Of a DNA stretch of 64,000 bases, positions 12,998-24,469 are shown one piece after another. Positions within the stretch are counted from its first letter, which is position 1; every line of letters starts with the position of its first letter. The translations under genes were made by a program, and so were the position numbers. The stretch comes from Saksenaea vasiformis B4078 (lineage: Eukaryota; Mucoromycota; Mucoromycetes; Mucorales; Saksenaeaceae), in assembly GCA_000697055.1 (NCBI GenBank), contig JNDT01002416.1:62001-126000 (forward strand). The letters run 5' to 3'. The notes under the pieces are model-generated. The model saw only the letters and a program-made list of their open reading frames with translations, was not told where the DNA came from and did not search any database.

Positions 12998-13750
12998 TCA
13001 GGTGGCTGTGGATGCAGCTGGTTTCCGTACACATAAAGGAATTGAGGTCGATTTATCAAATCGAAGATGACGGTTTAATGCGTCTTGGCGGGCAAAGGGT
13101 TTCTTACAATAGCTGCAATGATAGGGTTTGATATCCAAGTGAATCTTAACATGTCTGTTCCGGTCGTGATGGCGCACAAATCGCTTAGGACACTGTGGGC
13201 AAGCATAAGGTCGTTCAGAGTTATGTGTTCTCCGGTGGGATTTAAGGTTGTAGGGACGAGTGAAAACTTTCCGACAACCTGGGAAATCACACTGATACGA
13301 CTTTTTACTTTTGACTGTCGTCCCCTTGAGCCGGTGGCGTGTCGCGGGAGACGGTAAATCGAGATCTGGCAAATTGGATGCATAGAGTACCGATGACTTT
13401 CCCTTCTCCTCCCTTGTGTCATCAGTATCTGTGGTCACAGGTAACTGAGGAAGGGTTTGATCGGGTAATTCTGATGACAGCATAGAGGCGAAAAGTTGAT
13501 CTCCGATATCAAGCGGTCGGGCGAATAAAGCTGGACTTTCGCCTTGTTGCGTTAGGGCGATCGGCAAAGAATCGATCGTGCCCATTCGTGGACTTTGTAG
13601 CAGAAAGGTTTCCATATCATTGCACATATTCAGATGACTGTTTAACGAGGAAAAGGAGAGGGGAGGGTTGCATTCTTTTTGAAGAAGCTCGGTAGATGCT
13701 TCTGGTGATCCGGCTGCTTGCATACACAATAGAACGGCAAAAAAATCCAT
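12998..13750 (-). CDS. CRZ1-like C2H2 zinc-finger transcription factor
   Basis: Single-exon frame of 250 aa from MDFFAVLLCMQ. An in-frame ATG lies 19 codons upstream, but a TATA-like CTTATAAACAG sits between the two, so the shorter start is preferred. The C-terminal half carries two classical fingers, YQCDFPGCRKVF..LKSHRRTH and YACPQCPKRFVR..RHVKIH. A third, incomplete finger has CSYCKKPFARQDALNRH without the last His, followed at a distance by Cys. The TRPYNLKSHRRTH..ERP arrangement plus the ARxDAL third finger matches the Crz1 family, calcineurin-responsive factors that move to the nucleus. No obvious PxIxIT docking site was seen, so calcineurin control is not demonstrated. The N-terminal half is Ser/Pro-rich. 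Confidence 0.75.
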   Translation of the reverse strand: MDFFAVLLCMQAAGSPEASTELLQKECNPPLSFSSLNSHLNMCNDMETFLLQSPRMGTIDSLPIALTQQGESPALFARPLDIGDQLFASMLSSELPDQTLPQLPVTTDTDDTREEKGKSSVLYASNLPDLDLPSPATRHRLKGTTVKSKKSYQCDFPGCRKVFTRPYNLKSHRRTHNSERPYACPQCPKRFVRHHDRNRHVKIHLDIKPYHCSYCKKPFARQDALNRHLRFDKSTSIPLCVRKPAASTAT

Positions 13751-13992
13751 AGAGGCCTTAGGTTGAGGGAAGGGTATGAAAAAGTTCGATCTGTTTATAA
13801 GCTGCATTTTATGGGACTGCAATGTGTAGGCCCCTTCATCAGTTTCTGCGTGATCGGCAAGACCATAGATTCATCGCGCGAAAAGAAGCGAGAACCCCTC
13901 ATGGGTACACATATAGAACACTTCCTAAAACAACATTCTGTTGGTTGTATGTCCTATTTCATTGTGTGTTGCCATTCTCCGAAAGTGCGGGT

Positions 13993-16900
13993 TCAGTAAA
14001 ACTCTATTTCTTTAAGAACCTCCTCACATTCCTCTGTCAAGTATTGTGATCTGCAACGTAAGCTCTCATCTAATAACCAATTCCAGTACTCGCTTTCTAA
14101 TAGTCGGTGTTCTACTCCGTTCAACATACGAAATGCTGTTAATAGTTCATAGCGCATCGCACCTAATCTTTCCCGTGTGTAACTTAATTCTCCTGCCATA
14201 CGCCGATGTCGTACACTGAACCATCTTCGATCAATCCTCATTGCGTCCACGCGAGAATCTTGAAACGACTTGTACAGCCTAATATAATAACATGTTAGAG
14301 TTGATCCATAGATCTTCCTAGATTACCTTGTATTTACCCGGTCAAGGGCGATTCCGCTGCCATCCAGTTCTTTTTCAATATCTCGCAAAAAAACGGCTCT
14401 CCAAACAATGCTGCTATTTTCACCTCCACTTTTGCTTATCATTTGGCTTTTACCGCTTCGACATGTTAGGACTATGAAGCCAAGCAACATAATACATGCA
14501 ATGACCACCCATTTAAAGTTTACCTCCCCAATTACAACAAGGAGGTTTGCAATGGGATTTCCATAATCCCGTGAATGCGGTTGAGCTTGTCCTTGCCGCT
14601 CGTGTTCCTTGCCTTTTCGCGTATGTGCCGACACAGTCTCCACATCTTCCATTTCGTTCAATTGGTTCGACTTGCCACTGGTAACCTCGTGTTGAATAAT
14701 TGGTAATATGGTGTTTACGGTCTCAGCCATCCCTTTGTTAGCTGCCCTGCTTACTATGCCTACGCTGCACAATGAGGTGTTTTGCTTGTAACTTTATCAA
14801 AAATTACCCTTCCCCATAATACTCTTCTGCCACTTAATTCCAGTGCTGCAGATAAGCTGGCAGCTCGTAGGAGATACGTAAGTGATACAGAACTTGATGA
14901 GCGGCACAAACGCGTCAGCAAACGGTAATGAGGGCGCCTTTGTCGAAATCATAACAACGTAACATCTATTATCCCTTGGTGGTAAATGACGTGCTCTACC
15001 ATTTCTGGGACTGAACTTACATGTACTCCTCACTCTTGAGGATGCGATGCGTTTCTGTTACGTCGGCCTCCTTAGCTTTTACTGGTTGGGCAGAATTAAT
15101 AAGCTATATTTAATCGTAGTAAACTCACACATTGGATTATTCACCGCCATCACATAGTGCAGCTGCCTTTCTTTGTCTCCTTCTGAGTTGGTCTGCCATT
15201 TGGAAATCTCCGGTACTATCAAGAATATCACGTCAGTGAATCATTGACAAATGCACTGACTAAGAAAACACCAGGTCATACCGCTATTGCCTTTCGCTTT
15301 GTTCAGCTTTGCCCATAATCCGCTTTGATCTCCTTCAGAACCGCCAAGCTGTTCAGAAAACATGTAATCGTACAGTCTTTTGGCGCTTATTTGCAAAACA
15401 ACCTCAGCCTCCTTTTTGTCTAGATGGTCAGTGCAGTTGCATGCCACGGGCCCTTTCGGTCGTTGCAGGTTGCTTGGCCAGTCATCCGCAACCAATGCAC
15501 TGCCATTCACAGGCTTGGTCGCTGCCTTCAATGTGCCACCGTTTTTCTTCCCAGAGCCGCGAGAGGAAGCAGCAGCAGCTTCCATGGCTGCAGTAAGAGC
15601 GCCTGCTGCAGGTGATTTTCGCGACTCATACAGGTCCTCCGCTTTCCCTTCCTGCGTTTCTGCGCTCGAGTCCGAATCGACAGGTAATCGACCCGTTTTC
15701 CGCTTTGGTGACGCCTCCTTACTTGGTTGCAAAGTTGGCGATTGCGAATAAGCTTGCACTGTAAGAGGTGTTACAGCCGCATTCAGTGCACTCACTGGCG
15801 TAACATGACTTATTGGGGTCTTTGATCGCAGTCGATTAGGCGTGATACTCCTTATAGAATCATAGAGTGCTTGTAAATCGACTTTCTATACGTTATCTAT
15901 TAGCACGCCATAGGCTATATGCTATGAAACTTGCCTGTGAACTCTTTGCTGCTTCTACCACCACGCGAAGTCTTTCACCGATAAGCTCCGCAGACTCCAA
16001 CCATAAGCCGAAGCAAAAGATCCGCATCGGACTCAATTTGGTCTCGATAATCATAAGCATTCCTTGAGAAGTGGATGATAACGGACGCTCCAGACGGATT
16101 GATTTGATTTTATTAAGCGGAAAAACCAGCTAACGAACATGATCAGATTCGTACCAGCCGTCATGTTCCTCGCTAACTCACCATGTTCAAACAGGTCATC
16201 ATCGTGCAGCTGTAAAACCACAGACTTGTCTGCGTCACGTACATATAGCCACTGTATCCATACTCTCCTGTAATATCCGTACCACGATCTGTCGGTGAAT
16301 CCATATCGTTCTTGAATGAGTCAGTCGTATCTTGACCAGGAAGATCAGTGGATGGTGACTTATATAGTGACGCTCCAAACGCTATCAAGGAGAATATTCA
16401 GGCGTCTCATCTCAAACAACTTCATGTTTACCTTCTAGTACGACTTCTGAAGGAGGAACGTTTGCAAATAATCTACGTAGCTCCCGCTGTCGCGACGCAA
16501 GTTCCGCAGAGTACCCTGAAAGGTGGACTGTTGGGGTATCCATCTCCAGCTTTGTTGGCCAGATCATCAACGTTCCGGATTCATTGCTACTCTGTCTGTT
16601 TACCCATGCGTCGTTATTTCCGGCGGATGCTTCAGGACTGCTGCTAGAAAACGCGCTAATGCCAGACATGATCCATGGCATACCCCAGGAAGCCGCAATA
16701 TCCGTAGCAGATGGCGTCGTTGTACCTGAACCAGATTCCGCAGGTACTGGTTTTTGAGGTTTTGCATTAAGCTCTCCACTCTTCATTAGCTTATTCCGAG
16801 ATCCTTCGCGGATCATAAGCGAAGTAAGCGAATAGGTCGTGGACATATCAGGAGACACGCTTTCATTCGACGACTGAGCATCTGTACAAGACGCCAGCGA

Positions 16901-18680
16901 TGATGTAGATCCTACTGTATTAAGATTGGTCTTCGGAGGGCCGCTTCCGCGTCGATTAATGCGAGTTGATCTCACCGCTTTTGGTGATAGCAATGCTTGT
17001 GGTGTTGTGGTATCAGTATCTAGGATATCCTGCGCTGGTTTAGTTTCCTCGTCATTGCCTTCTTCTTCTTTTTCTTGCTCCTTATTCTTGCATCGTTCGA
17101 TCATCGATAACCATTGTTGCATGTCTTCTTCTGTCTCGGATTGGAGTAAAAAGTTACTGTAAACAGACCTGGCGAATCAGACGCATAATGTATATATACG
17201 AGAAATCATACCATTGGGAATCACTAACTTCAAAGCAAAAGCGCCGGTCGGTATCGAGGTTGATTCTGTTAGTGCAATTCTTCACTCTTACACGGTCGCC
17301 CATCACAACGCAGCCTCTAATTTTATCTACGGTTGATACGGTGCACATGCCAAACCATCCGTCTTGCAGGAAAAACCAGCGTCGATACCAGTTATGTCGA
17401 GCAGGCTTTCCCACCGATAATCTACAGAATAGGTATCCCTGCTTGCCTAGTGAATCCTTTTGGCTATCACGAAGCATGTGTGTTGATTTTTCATGCATCG
17501 TGTGTTTAGGCTGGCTGAATACTTTTGGACTCTCTCCCTCGTTTTCATGAGCGGAAGCACTGGCTAGCTGATCAAGCCCAGTTATAGAATACTTTTTCAA
17601 GGATCGACGCGGTCGCATTTGATATATGTATTCGTCTTCCAGTGCACGGCATGCATCTTGTATGTTTTGAAGTTGGTATTCACATGAATTTTTACTCTAT
17701 TAATTCGGTTGGATTGGTCACAGGTGATTTCCATTTACCTCCTCGAGCCATTGACGCCATCCTGGTAACATGGTCCGCGGTTGGCTATATGTCTGGGAGC
17801 ACTCATCAATCTCTTCAATTTGCGCGCCCAAAGCACCAGAAAAGCTTTCAACAATCGTATTTTCGAGATTCGCTTTGAATGCAATAACCTGCCTAAAATA
17901 CTCTCCGCAGGTTCGAATGTATGATATCCGAACATCATACATTTGAAATGCATCTTCCCGTAGCGCACTTGCTTCCTTTTGTTTACTCAGCAGACTGAAC
18001 TTAGTCAGATGTCCCTCGTATTTTTCCAGCATTTTCTCGAACGATTTTCGAGCATCCTAACGAATACAGTGTCAATTTAATGTACGTAACTGTGATCCAT
18101 GCTTGAACCTTAAAATTTCGGAGTTCATGTTTCATGAACCGCTGCAAAGGATTCAGCAGGATATCTTCCATGTCGAAAACCTGCCACAATATTCATTTAA
18201 TTGTCATTTATTGGAAAATCGTAATTTACCAGTCTTTGCTTGATCGAGAGATTTGACTGAAGCGAGTTCATAAACGATTCGATCAATGTGCCAGCTACCT
18301 GTGAGTCTTTCTCAAATATAAGAGAAGCCATACTTTCTAGCCGCAGCATCGGAGACTTACCAATAAGGGATCCATCCATATTCTGTGGTAACACTCGCTT
18401 GCACAGAATACTCGTTTGGGCATTATATTCTGGAAGCGAATTTTTAGCGCTCACTTCATCCTGCTTTTTTATAAGACAGTATACTTGTCAAAACTTCAAT
18501 ATATTGTTTCAATGAACGTGTAAGACTGTCGAGCCATTTCTCCAAATGATCTACTTGCTCTTCCAAGTGTTGGATATTTGCCCTCCAAACGGGAGAATCA
18601 AGAACGACATCTTGTAACGTCAGAATATTAGTTGGGAAAGAAACAAGAGAAGGTAAATCTGTAGTAAACTGAGCGCTCAT
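13993..18680 (-). CDS. LAM/SIP3-type BAR-PH-GRAM-VASt membrane-contact protein
   Basis: Model: complement(join(13993..14278,14327..14759,14808..14965,15021..15075,15129..15215,15282..15885,15935..16087,16182..16381,16432..17156,17212..17696,17739..18056,18109..18180,18230..18680)), about 1341 aa once one extra base is allowed for in the first exon. Order: N-terminal BAR-like helical region (about residues 1-310); PH domain (about 364-462: GKQGYLFCRL, NWYRRWFFLQDGWFG, FLLQSETEEDMQQWL); Ser/Thr-rich linker; GRAM domain (GYMYVTQTSLWFYS, MLMIIETKLSPMRIF); VASt/StART-like sterol domain (VPLIKFCITYVSP); one TM helix WVVIACIMLLGFIVL near 1190; basic C terminus. Yeast Lam1/Ysp1 and Lam3/Sip3 share this layout and sit at ER-plasma membrane contacts in sterol transport. 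Introns are 42-94 nt; that at 15886-15934 is GC-AG. A T6 run at 18465-18470 shifts the frame. Confidence 0.85.
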
Positions 18681-19554
18681 GCCGATGAGGAGGAAGAAGC
18701 AGAGGTGAGACAGAAAATGGAAAAAATGAAGCTGTGCATGAAGTGCATCCGTTTGATAGGAAGTATGTCACAAACAGTCACCTACTGCAGCCTCGAGGTG
18801 GAAGTGTCATGTCCACCCCTTGGCGTTGGATGATCATTTCTCTGCTTCTTCTCTTTTGATGAGCCCATATCGTATTCATGCCGCTTTCATCTTTTCTCAT
18901 AACGTCATATTGAACACATCGATGTCATGCTACAGTAAATAATCTACAGCATATAAAACTGATCATATAGCTGGACTCCTGTTTGAATACACACAGATAT
19001 GCCGGCAAGCACATGCAACCACGTGGGGAAGGTTATGCTCCATCTCGGAGGTTGCGACGCCATCAAGTATACTCCGCCGTGCAATATGGAAGCACAAACA
19101 AGCATGAACCCATGCTGTATGATTGGTGGAAAATCTTCCTAATTAGGAAGCGGTGCAAAATTTCAAAGGAGCCCACATTGAAGACGAACCGACTTCGGTT
19201 TCGTCACAGCCAGTGATATGGGACTTACGAAAACTTTGGAAAAGGTGCGAAAAATTAACAGAAAATATTAAACAAAATAGGAAAGCCTTAAAAGAGTTGG
19301 GACGAGTAAGCAGACCAAAATGCATGAAGACAATAAGAAAGGGTGTCACGCACGACTGAAATGGATGAGTAATGCATATTCCACGGTAATCAACCCCTTA
19401 TCCCTATAAGAGCACAGGGCCCGAACTTGCAGTCAACATTCACTTGAAGTCCAAACTAAAGTCCGGAGTTGGTCTTTAACTGAGCACTAGCATTATCCGA
19501 AAGTGGGACCAAATGTGGGAAGCCCAGTAAGGAAATCCTTGTTGTTGCTGATAT
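18681..19554. other. 5' region of the LAM gene and intergenic DNA
   Basis: No gene was recognised. Frames on opposite strands near 19143-19359 mirror each other and carry no motif. Confidence 0.35.
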
Positions 19555-19930
19555 ACTGTTAATCGAACAAGTTTTTACGCTAATCTATATAAATTTTTGC
19601 GCCTGAGAAGTACCAAGCTTGGCGCCGAGAGAGGATCCAGGCGGCGACAGCCAGTGGTGGAGTGCTATGCGCCGTAGGGGACTTGAAGCGATAAAGCATC
19701 TGATTTTATATATTGCAGAACATGAAGGATACTGAATGTGCATCCGCGGCCACCTACTGAGATGATAGACGGAAGACCCCATCAAAGTCGAGACGGTCCT
19801 AGGACAGAGGTCTTGCAGGCTCAATGAGAGACAAAACAGACATGAGTAATCCTGGATGTGTATTTCAACAAAAGTGCATACCGGAGATGTTGAAGAGAAA
19901 CAGATAAAAAAAGTTCTTTGCGTTCCTTTA
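19555..19930 (-). repeat. Dispersed repeat family R, partial reverse copy
   Basis: It starts with one arm (CGAACAAGTTTTTACGCTAA then TTTTTGCGCCTGAG) and keeps the body markers ACAGACATGAGTAATCCTGG and TTCCTTTAAATCCCC. The second arm is missing, so the copy is truncated or rearranged. Confidence 0.5.
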
Positions 19931-21770
19931 AATCCCCATCACCGTTCGTTATCTAAAACGGGCGTTGCATCGAATCAATAATATACAAGCGAAATGTTCT
20001 TGGAGTTGAGGCACAAAATTCTGCTTCCCGCTGCAAGACTGAGGACTCCAACACGCAAAAAGGCCCACATCCGACGTAAAGTTTATTTAAGGCTAATGTC
20101 AAATAGCGAGAATCCAGTAAACTGAGTAGCATTTTTATGCGCCATCTCAAGTCGATTTTGCCGATTCCGGTCAACAACCGAAGCTATCGCTCCTGCGCAG
20201 TTTCTATTTGGGGCATGATGTTTCGGTATACACAATGACAAGGGAAACCGTTCTTTTCCACATGATGCCACCTCAAACGTTATATGTGTACCTTTCTCTG
20301 CTTGACAATTTGCTCAACAATTTCTGTGTATTTCGGTCTAAGGGCAGAAACGAAGACAAGAGAAGGTCTCCTATGTATATGGGGATAGACAGAGGTAAGC
20401 ACCTGTTGGAGAACAACAGAACGTCACTCAACCAGCCTTAAACAAACCAGATGACGCCAGAAGGCTTGTGGATAGTAGGGGTTTGGCTACATGCACCCCA
20501 ATTCCCCAAAAATGATTCAGATTAAGGCTTTAGTGATGTAGCTTATCTGACAAGAGACACGGATCTACAGTTTGTGTATGTATTGTGTATGGCAGCAGTA
20601 AAGGTATGATATGAAAGACCAGGGGAGGCGACGTATTAAAAAGAATTTCTTTTTATTCCATTCGCCGTCGCTTCTCTTTTTCTTTCTGCCTTTCACGTTT
20701 TAATTTTATGCCATGCCGGTTAAGTGTGCAGCAGTTCTTGCACTATCTTCTGATACTGAGTATTTAAATATAAAAGAAAGAGCGCATTCTCTAATGGCGA
20801 CACTACTACAAAAAAGGCGATTTACATATGGTGTCAAACTTGATGAGCTGTTTATGTTTATAATCAACTACAACTAACTTGAAAAAATAGCCTACTTTGC
20901 TCCCTTCCACGTGGCACAAGATCAGGTACAACTTTTTCCAAGTGGCCCAGGATTGTCTGTTTCATGCAGCAATCATTATACAAGGATCATGCATCCAATG
21001 ACAATTTGAAAGGAACGTATTTTTCCTATCCAAGAAATAATTAACTACAGCCATTTCTTTAGACTCGTTTTGCACCGCTGCGGAGGTTATTCTACTAAGA
21101 CGCGAGCACTTAGTTGGTGGGAGCCTCTGTAGCGGTCAGTCCTAACCAGTGCCTTTTTGGTAAATATGCATTGTTCCATACACACAAATGATTACTATTA
21201 TGATACAGCCTTCAAAAACCTCAGCAGAGACGCCTTGGATCTTGCAGTGAAGGCAGCCAACCAACCCTTAGGCAATCGGGCGCAAAAAACGTATTAGGAC
21301 TATCTCAAACTCACTCCTCGAGTGGTACGGTGGTTGAAGACCCGTCATCCTAACCTTTAGTTAGGCCCGGGTTTTGCGACCTTCTAGTGGAACGGCGTCG
21401 GCGCTGCTTGTACAGGTCAGGCAAGAAAATTACATGATTGACTGATTTTATTGACGTCATTTGTTGAGTGCGCCGATGGGGTGTGTGTAGCGAAATCCGG
21501 ATAGTAGCCACCGTAATCAATTGATAGTTTACAACGTAGGCAATAGTATATCAATATTACACGCCTTCTCGCAACTCTATAAATTGAGCAAAGACGCAAG
21601 CGGAAAAGACGCATTGCGATTTGCTGCAAAAATTTGACCAAGTCCCAAGCGATGAATTAAACCGCCGGCACGCGTTTGTGTTACATTAAACTTCAGTGTG
21701 GAAACCTGTTTCTGTGAAGGAGTCATGGCATTGCCAAACGCGCTGCCGCATAATTTATTATTATCCTTCT
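19931..21770. other. Gene-poor region
   Basis: No confident gene. A minus-strand tail at about 20660-20750 (KLKRERQKEKEKRRRME then stop) could be the last exon of a basic protein, but no upstream exon was found. Minus-strand frame 21417-21641 has no motif. Confidence 0.35.
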
Positions 21771-22172
21771 TTAAGCAGCCAATAGCTTGGTAATTTCTCC
21801 CGAAGAGTTAGCCTTGAAGAGATCGTCGCATCCTCCAATATGCTTCTTATTGATAAAGATGTTAGGGACGGTACGCTGACCAGTGCGTTGAAGGAGATAT
21901 TGCTGGATTGCATCGCCATTGTCTAAAGGATTATTGAATAAATAGTGTTGTATTTGGTTCATTCTTACCATCTTCGTCTAATTCAATGACAAAGAATGCG
22001 AGACCAAGCTGCTTCAGCAATTGCTTGGCTCTTGTACAGTAAGCTTCAAAAAGCGTTAGTATCACCCTTTTCATACACATATCAATTTATACTCACGGCA
22101 GTAACCCTTTGAAAAGACGGCAACCTTGTTTCCGGCGATAATTTCCTCAACAATTTTCTCAATGTTAGCCAT
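21771..22172 (-). CDS. Dithiol glutaredoxin
   Basis: Model: complement(join(21771..21922,21969..22043,22097..22172)), 303 nt, 100 aa. The start is MANIEKIVEEIIAGNKVAVF. The active site KGYCPYCTRAK is split by the first intron, whose phase restores the CPYC proline codon. Other thioredoxin-fold marks are VPNIFINKKHIGG (cis-Pro, glutathione binding) and GGCDDL. Length and layout fit a classical cytosolic glutaredoxin (yeast Grx1/Grx2 type), which reduces protein disulfides and glutathione mixed disulfides using GSH. No extension suggests organelle targeting. Introns are 46 and 53 nt. The gene stands alone between repeats. Confidence 0.95.
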
Positions 22173-22324
22173 GTCGTATTCCTTGGGTAGAGAATCGTAT
22201 TGAACTGCTTATAACCCTCGGGAAATGGCTATGACTGCTTTTTATGTGGTAGTCGTACGGCCGACGGTCATGCGGATCTGATCTTTCTTGGGACGCAGAC
22301 CATCAAAATACTGGATTTTGAGCA

Positions 22325-22985
22325 CACATTTACGTCATCCAAATATTATTTTGCGTCGACACCAACTCAATCCTGCGGTGAGGAGCAGCGTATCTTTGCA
22401 CAGAGAACCAGGTACTTTTGCTTCTGAACCGAAGGTGTATTGCGTTGGTCCATTGTAATAGGTTCCCAACGCACCAATTCGGAAGCCTTAAAGCGACAGT
22501 ATTTAAAGGGATGCATGAATTCCTTTTTTTTTTCATTTGGCTCCGTTTCCCACATGAAACGTCCTCGGTACGTACTGGGGCTGACTATACACACAGAAAC
22601 TCATGTCTTTTGATCGATTGTTCAGACTCCTGGTCGTAAAACAAGAAATTGGCCGCTCACTGAAGCCACGAACCTCTACTCCCACCCCCACCGAAATGGT
22701 GCGGGGTGTGGCACCCGCGAATGCGTGGGAATACCTGCGGGGTAAGTAAAATGACATCCAAGTATTATTCCATTTACTAACCCTGAACAAATTTTTATGC
22801 TGTCTATATGAATTTCGCGTCCATCGAGGAGGCCGCTTTGATGTAAGTAGTGTATGAATTTGTTGCCAACTTATGTATTAACGAACGCATACTTGATTCT
22901 TTTTTAGCGTGAAAGTGACTCCTCATGGACGCAAAATCCGTATAGATCAGCGTAAAAATTTGTTCAATAAGCAGTAGAAAGCTCT
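22325..22985 (+). repeat. Dispersed repeat family R, near-full copy
   Basis: About 660 bp. The left end has CACATTTACGTCATCCAAAT and ACTCAATCCTGCGGTGAGGA. The middle has CCCAACGCACCAAT, GTATTTAAAGGGATGCATGA, a T-tract and GGTACGTACTGGGG. The right end is a hairpin: arm 22785-22828 (AACAAATTTTTATGCTGTCT) is nearly complementary to 22922-22970 (CAGCGTAAAAATTTGTTCAA). Copies occur at 35532-35980 and 49540-50345, and in reverse at 9005, 19555 and 45225. Confidence 0.7.
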
Positions 22986-24469
22986 GTGTATTAGATAAAG
23001 ACAAAATTTGTCCCATTTATAGCCAGGGAATTGATGTATCCTTCAAAGTTAGATTCGTACAGCGTGTCCTATAGCGCTCCAAAATTGGTCAGGAATGGGA
23101 ATTGCCTCTCAGGAACACTCACTTGTAGTAATTTTTACAACTATTAAATAGCTATCTTAGAATTCTCTGGTCATGTCTGAGAGTATGCAAACACAAACGA
23201 GCCGTTGCGTGTCTGCGGATAGACCGCTTAGGCTTAGATAGGTGAAGATGTTGATAACTATCTATAGACGCTCTATATGTGTCTAATTTATGGACATTCT
23301 ATTCATAGAAACTTGTCTCCGAGACTCCATGTTCAGAGTCTGCCACTGGTATCAGTTTTTATTTATTTACGTTCAGAGCTGCGCAAACATTTAGTGAGAT
23401 GCCGCCAAAATGACGTTACAATTCTGACAGTAATATCATTACAGTACTAAAGACCAGTTTACATACAACTCTTTGATCTTTTTGCTGAAAATTCATAGAT
23501 CTAACAACATCCTGCAACATGCTGATAAGCTTATAGTGGTCTTCCGGATGATTTACACCTTCAGCGCGTTGGTTGGAGGTAGCAGAACACTGAGAGTTGA
23601 AATAAGTGACTTTGATTCAATATATAACGATATAAGTGCGACCTAGGAGAGTCTCAAAAAAAACTGAGAAACCTGAGGTTTAAAAGAGTGCGAGTGGAGA
23701 TCCGTGTTCCACTATATCGTAGACGTCAATTGCCACTGGAAGATACGTCAAGTACTTTTCTATTAGAAGGAACGATGTACTATCGTGAGAAAAAGACAAT
23801 GATATCAGTTGTCCAACCCAAATATAGCTATAAACGGTAGCTCATTTAGATTGATAAATACCTATTTTTGGTTACGAGGCTCGTAAATGGAGACTCTGCT
23901 AGCATCATCATTGCCCGTAGTATGGGTTTATCTTCGACAAGACAAGCTCCAGAAGATCAGAAGCAACGGTAGAGGCAACGATTATTTCCACGCAGTATGA
24001 GGCTGTGTCGACTTCACGCTTTTGCTTAAATAGAAATACGAATGTCTTCATACAATATGAGTTACGTTGCTGAATACATGGTTGAAGCAGGATTATGACT
24101 GGTTGTATGGTATTGATCAGCCTAGGACTGGACGGTTATTTTTATGTTGTAAGTCTGAATTATGTCTTTAGAGGGGTATTGCAATTGAACTGCGTCTGTT
24201 CTAATAGAACTGCACCGTATATATCACCAGAATACAAGTAGTGTAGTAAATTATTCAATATGATATTTAAAGTCCTAGTAACTACCAGTCGACAGTGGAA
24301 CTGAGTATAATATGTCATCTGAATTCGGTCACCAGAAACTTCCCTATTCAACGGTACAAACTGATTTTACGCGGCGCAAATTGTGATGCAAAAACTTGTA
24401 GATAGCTACGATTGTGTAATTGACAGTGCGACAGAAGATTCATATTCACTTTTGCCAAATAATACATTC
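22986..24469. other. Intergenic, no supported gene
   Basis: AT-rich DNA between the repeat and the 3' end of the HPC2 gene, without long frames or recognised motifs. Minus-strand frames at 24160-24530 overlap the HPC2 last exon out of frame. Confidence 0.4.

Noticed and set aside
13793..13822. Upstream start of the CRZ1-like protein
   Set aside because: The TATA-like CTTATAAACAG lies inside that extension, so the downstream ATG at 13750 is preferred, though the longer form is not excluded.
20655..20760. Minus-strand tail CKNCCTLNRHGIKLKRER resembling the end of a GATA finger
   Set aside because: Only one Cys pair, and no upstream exon with the first half of a zinc finger was found.
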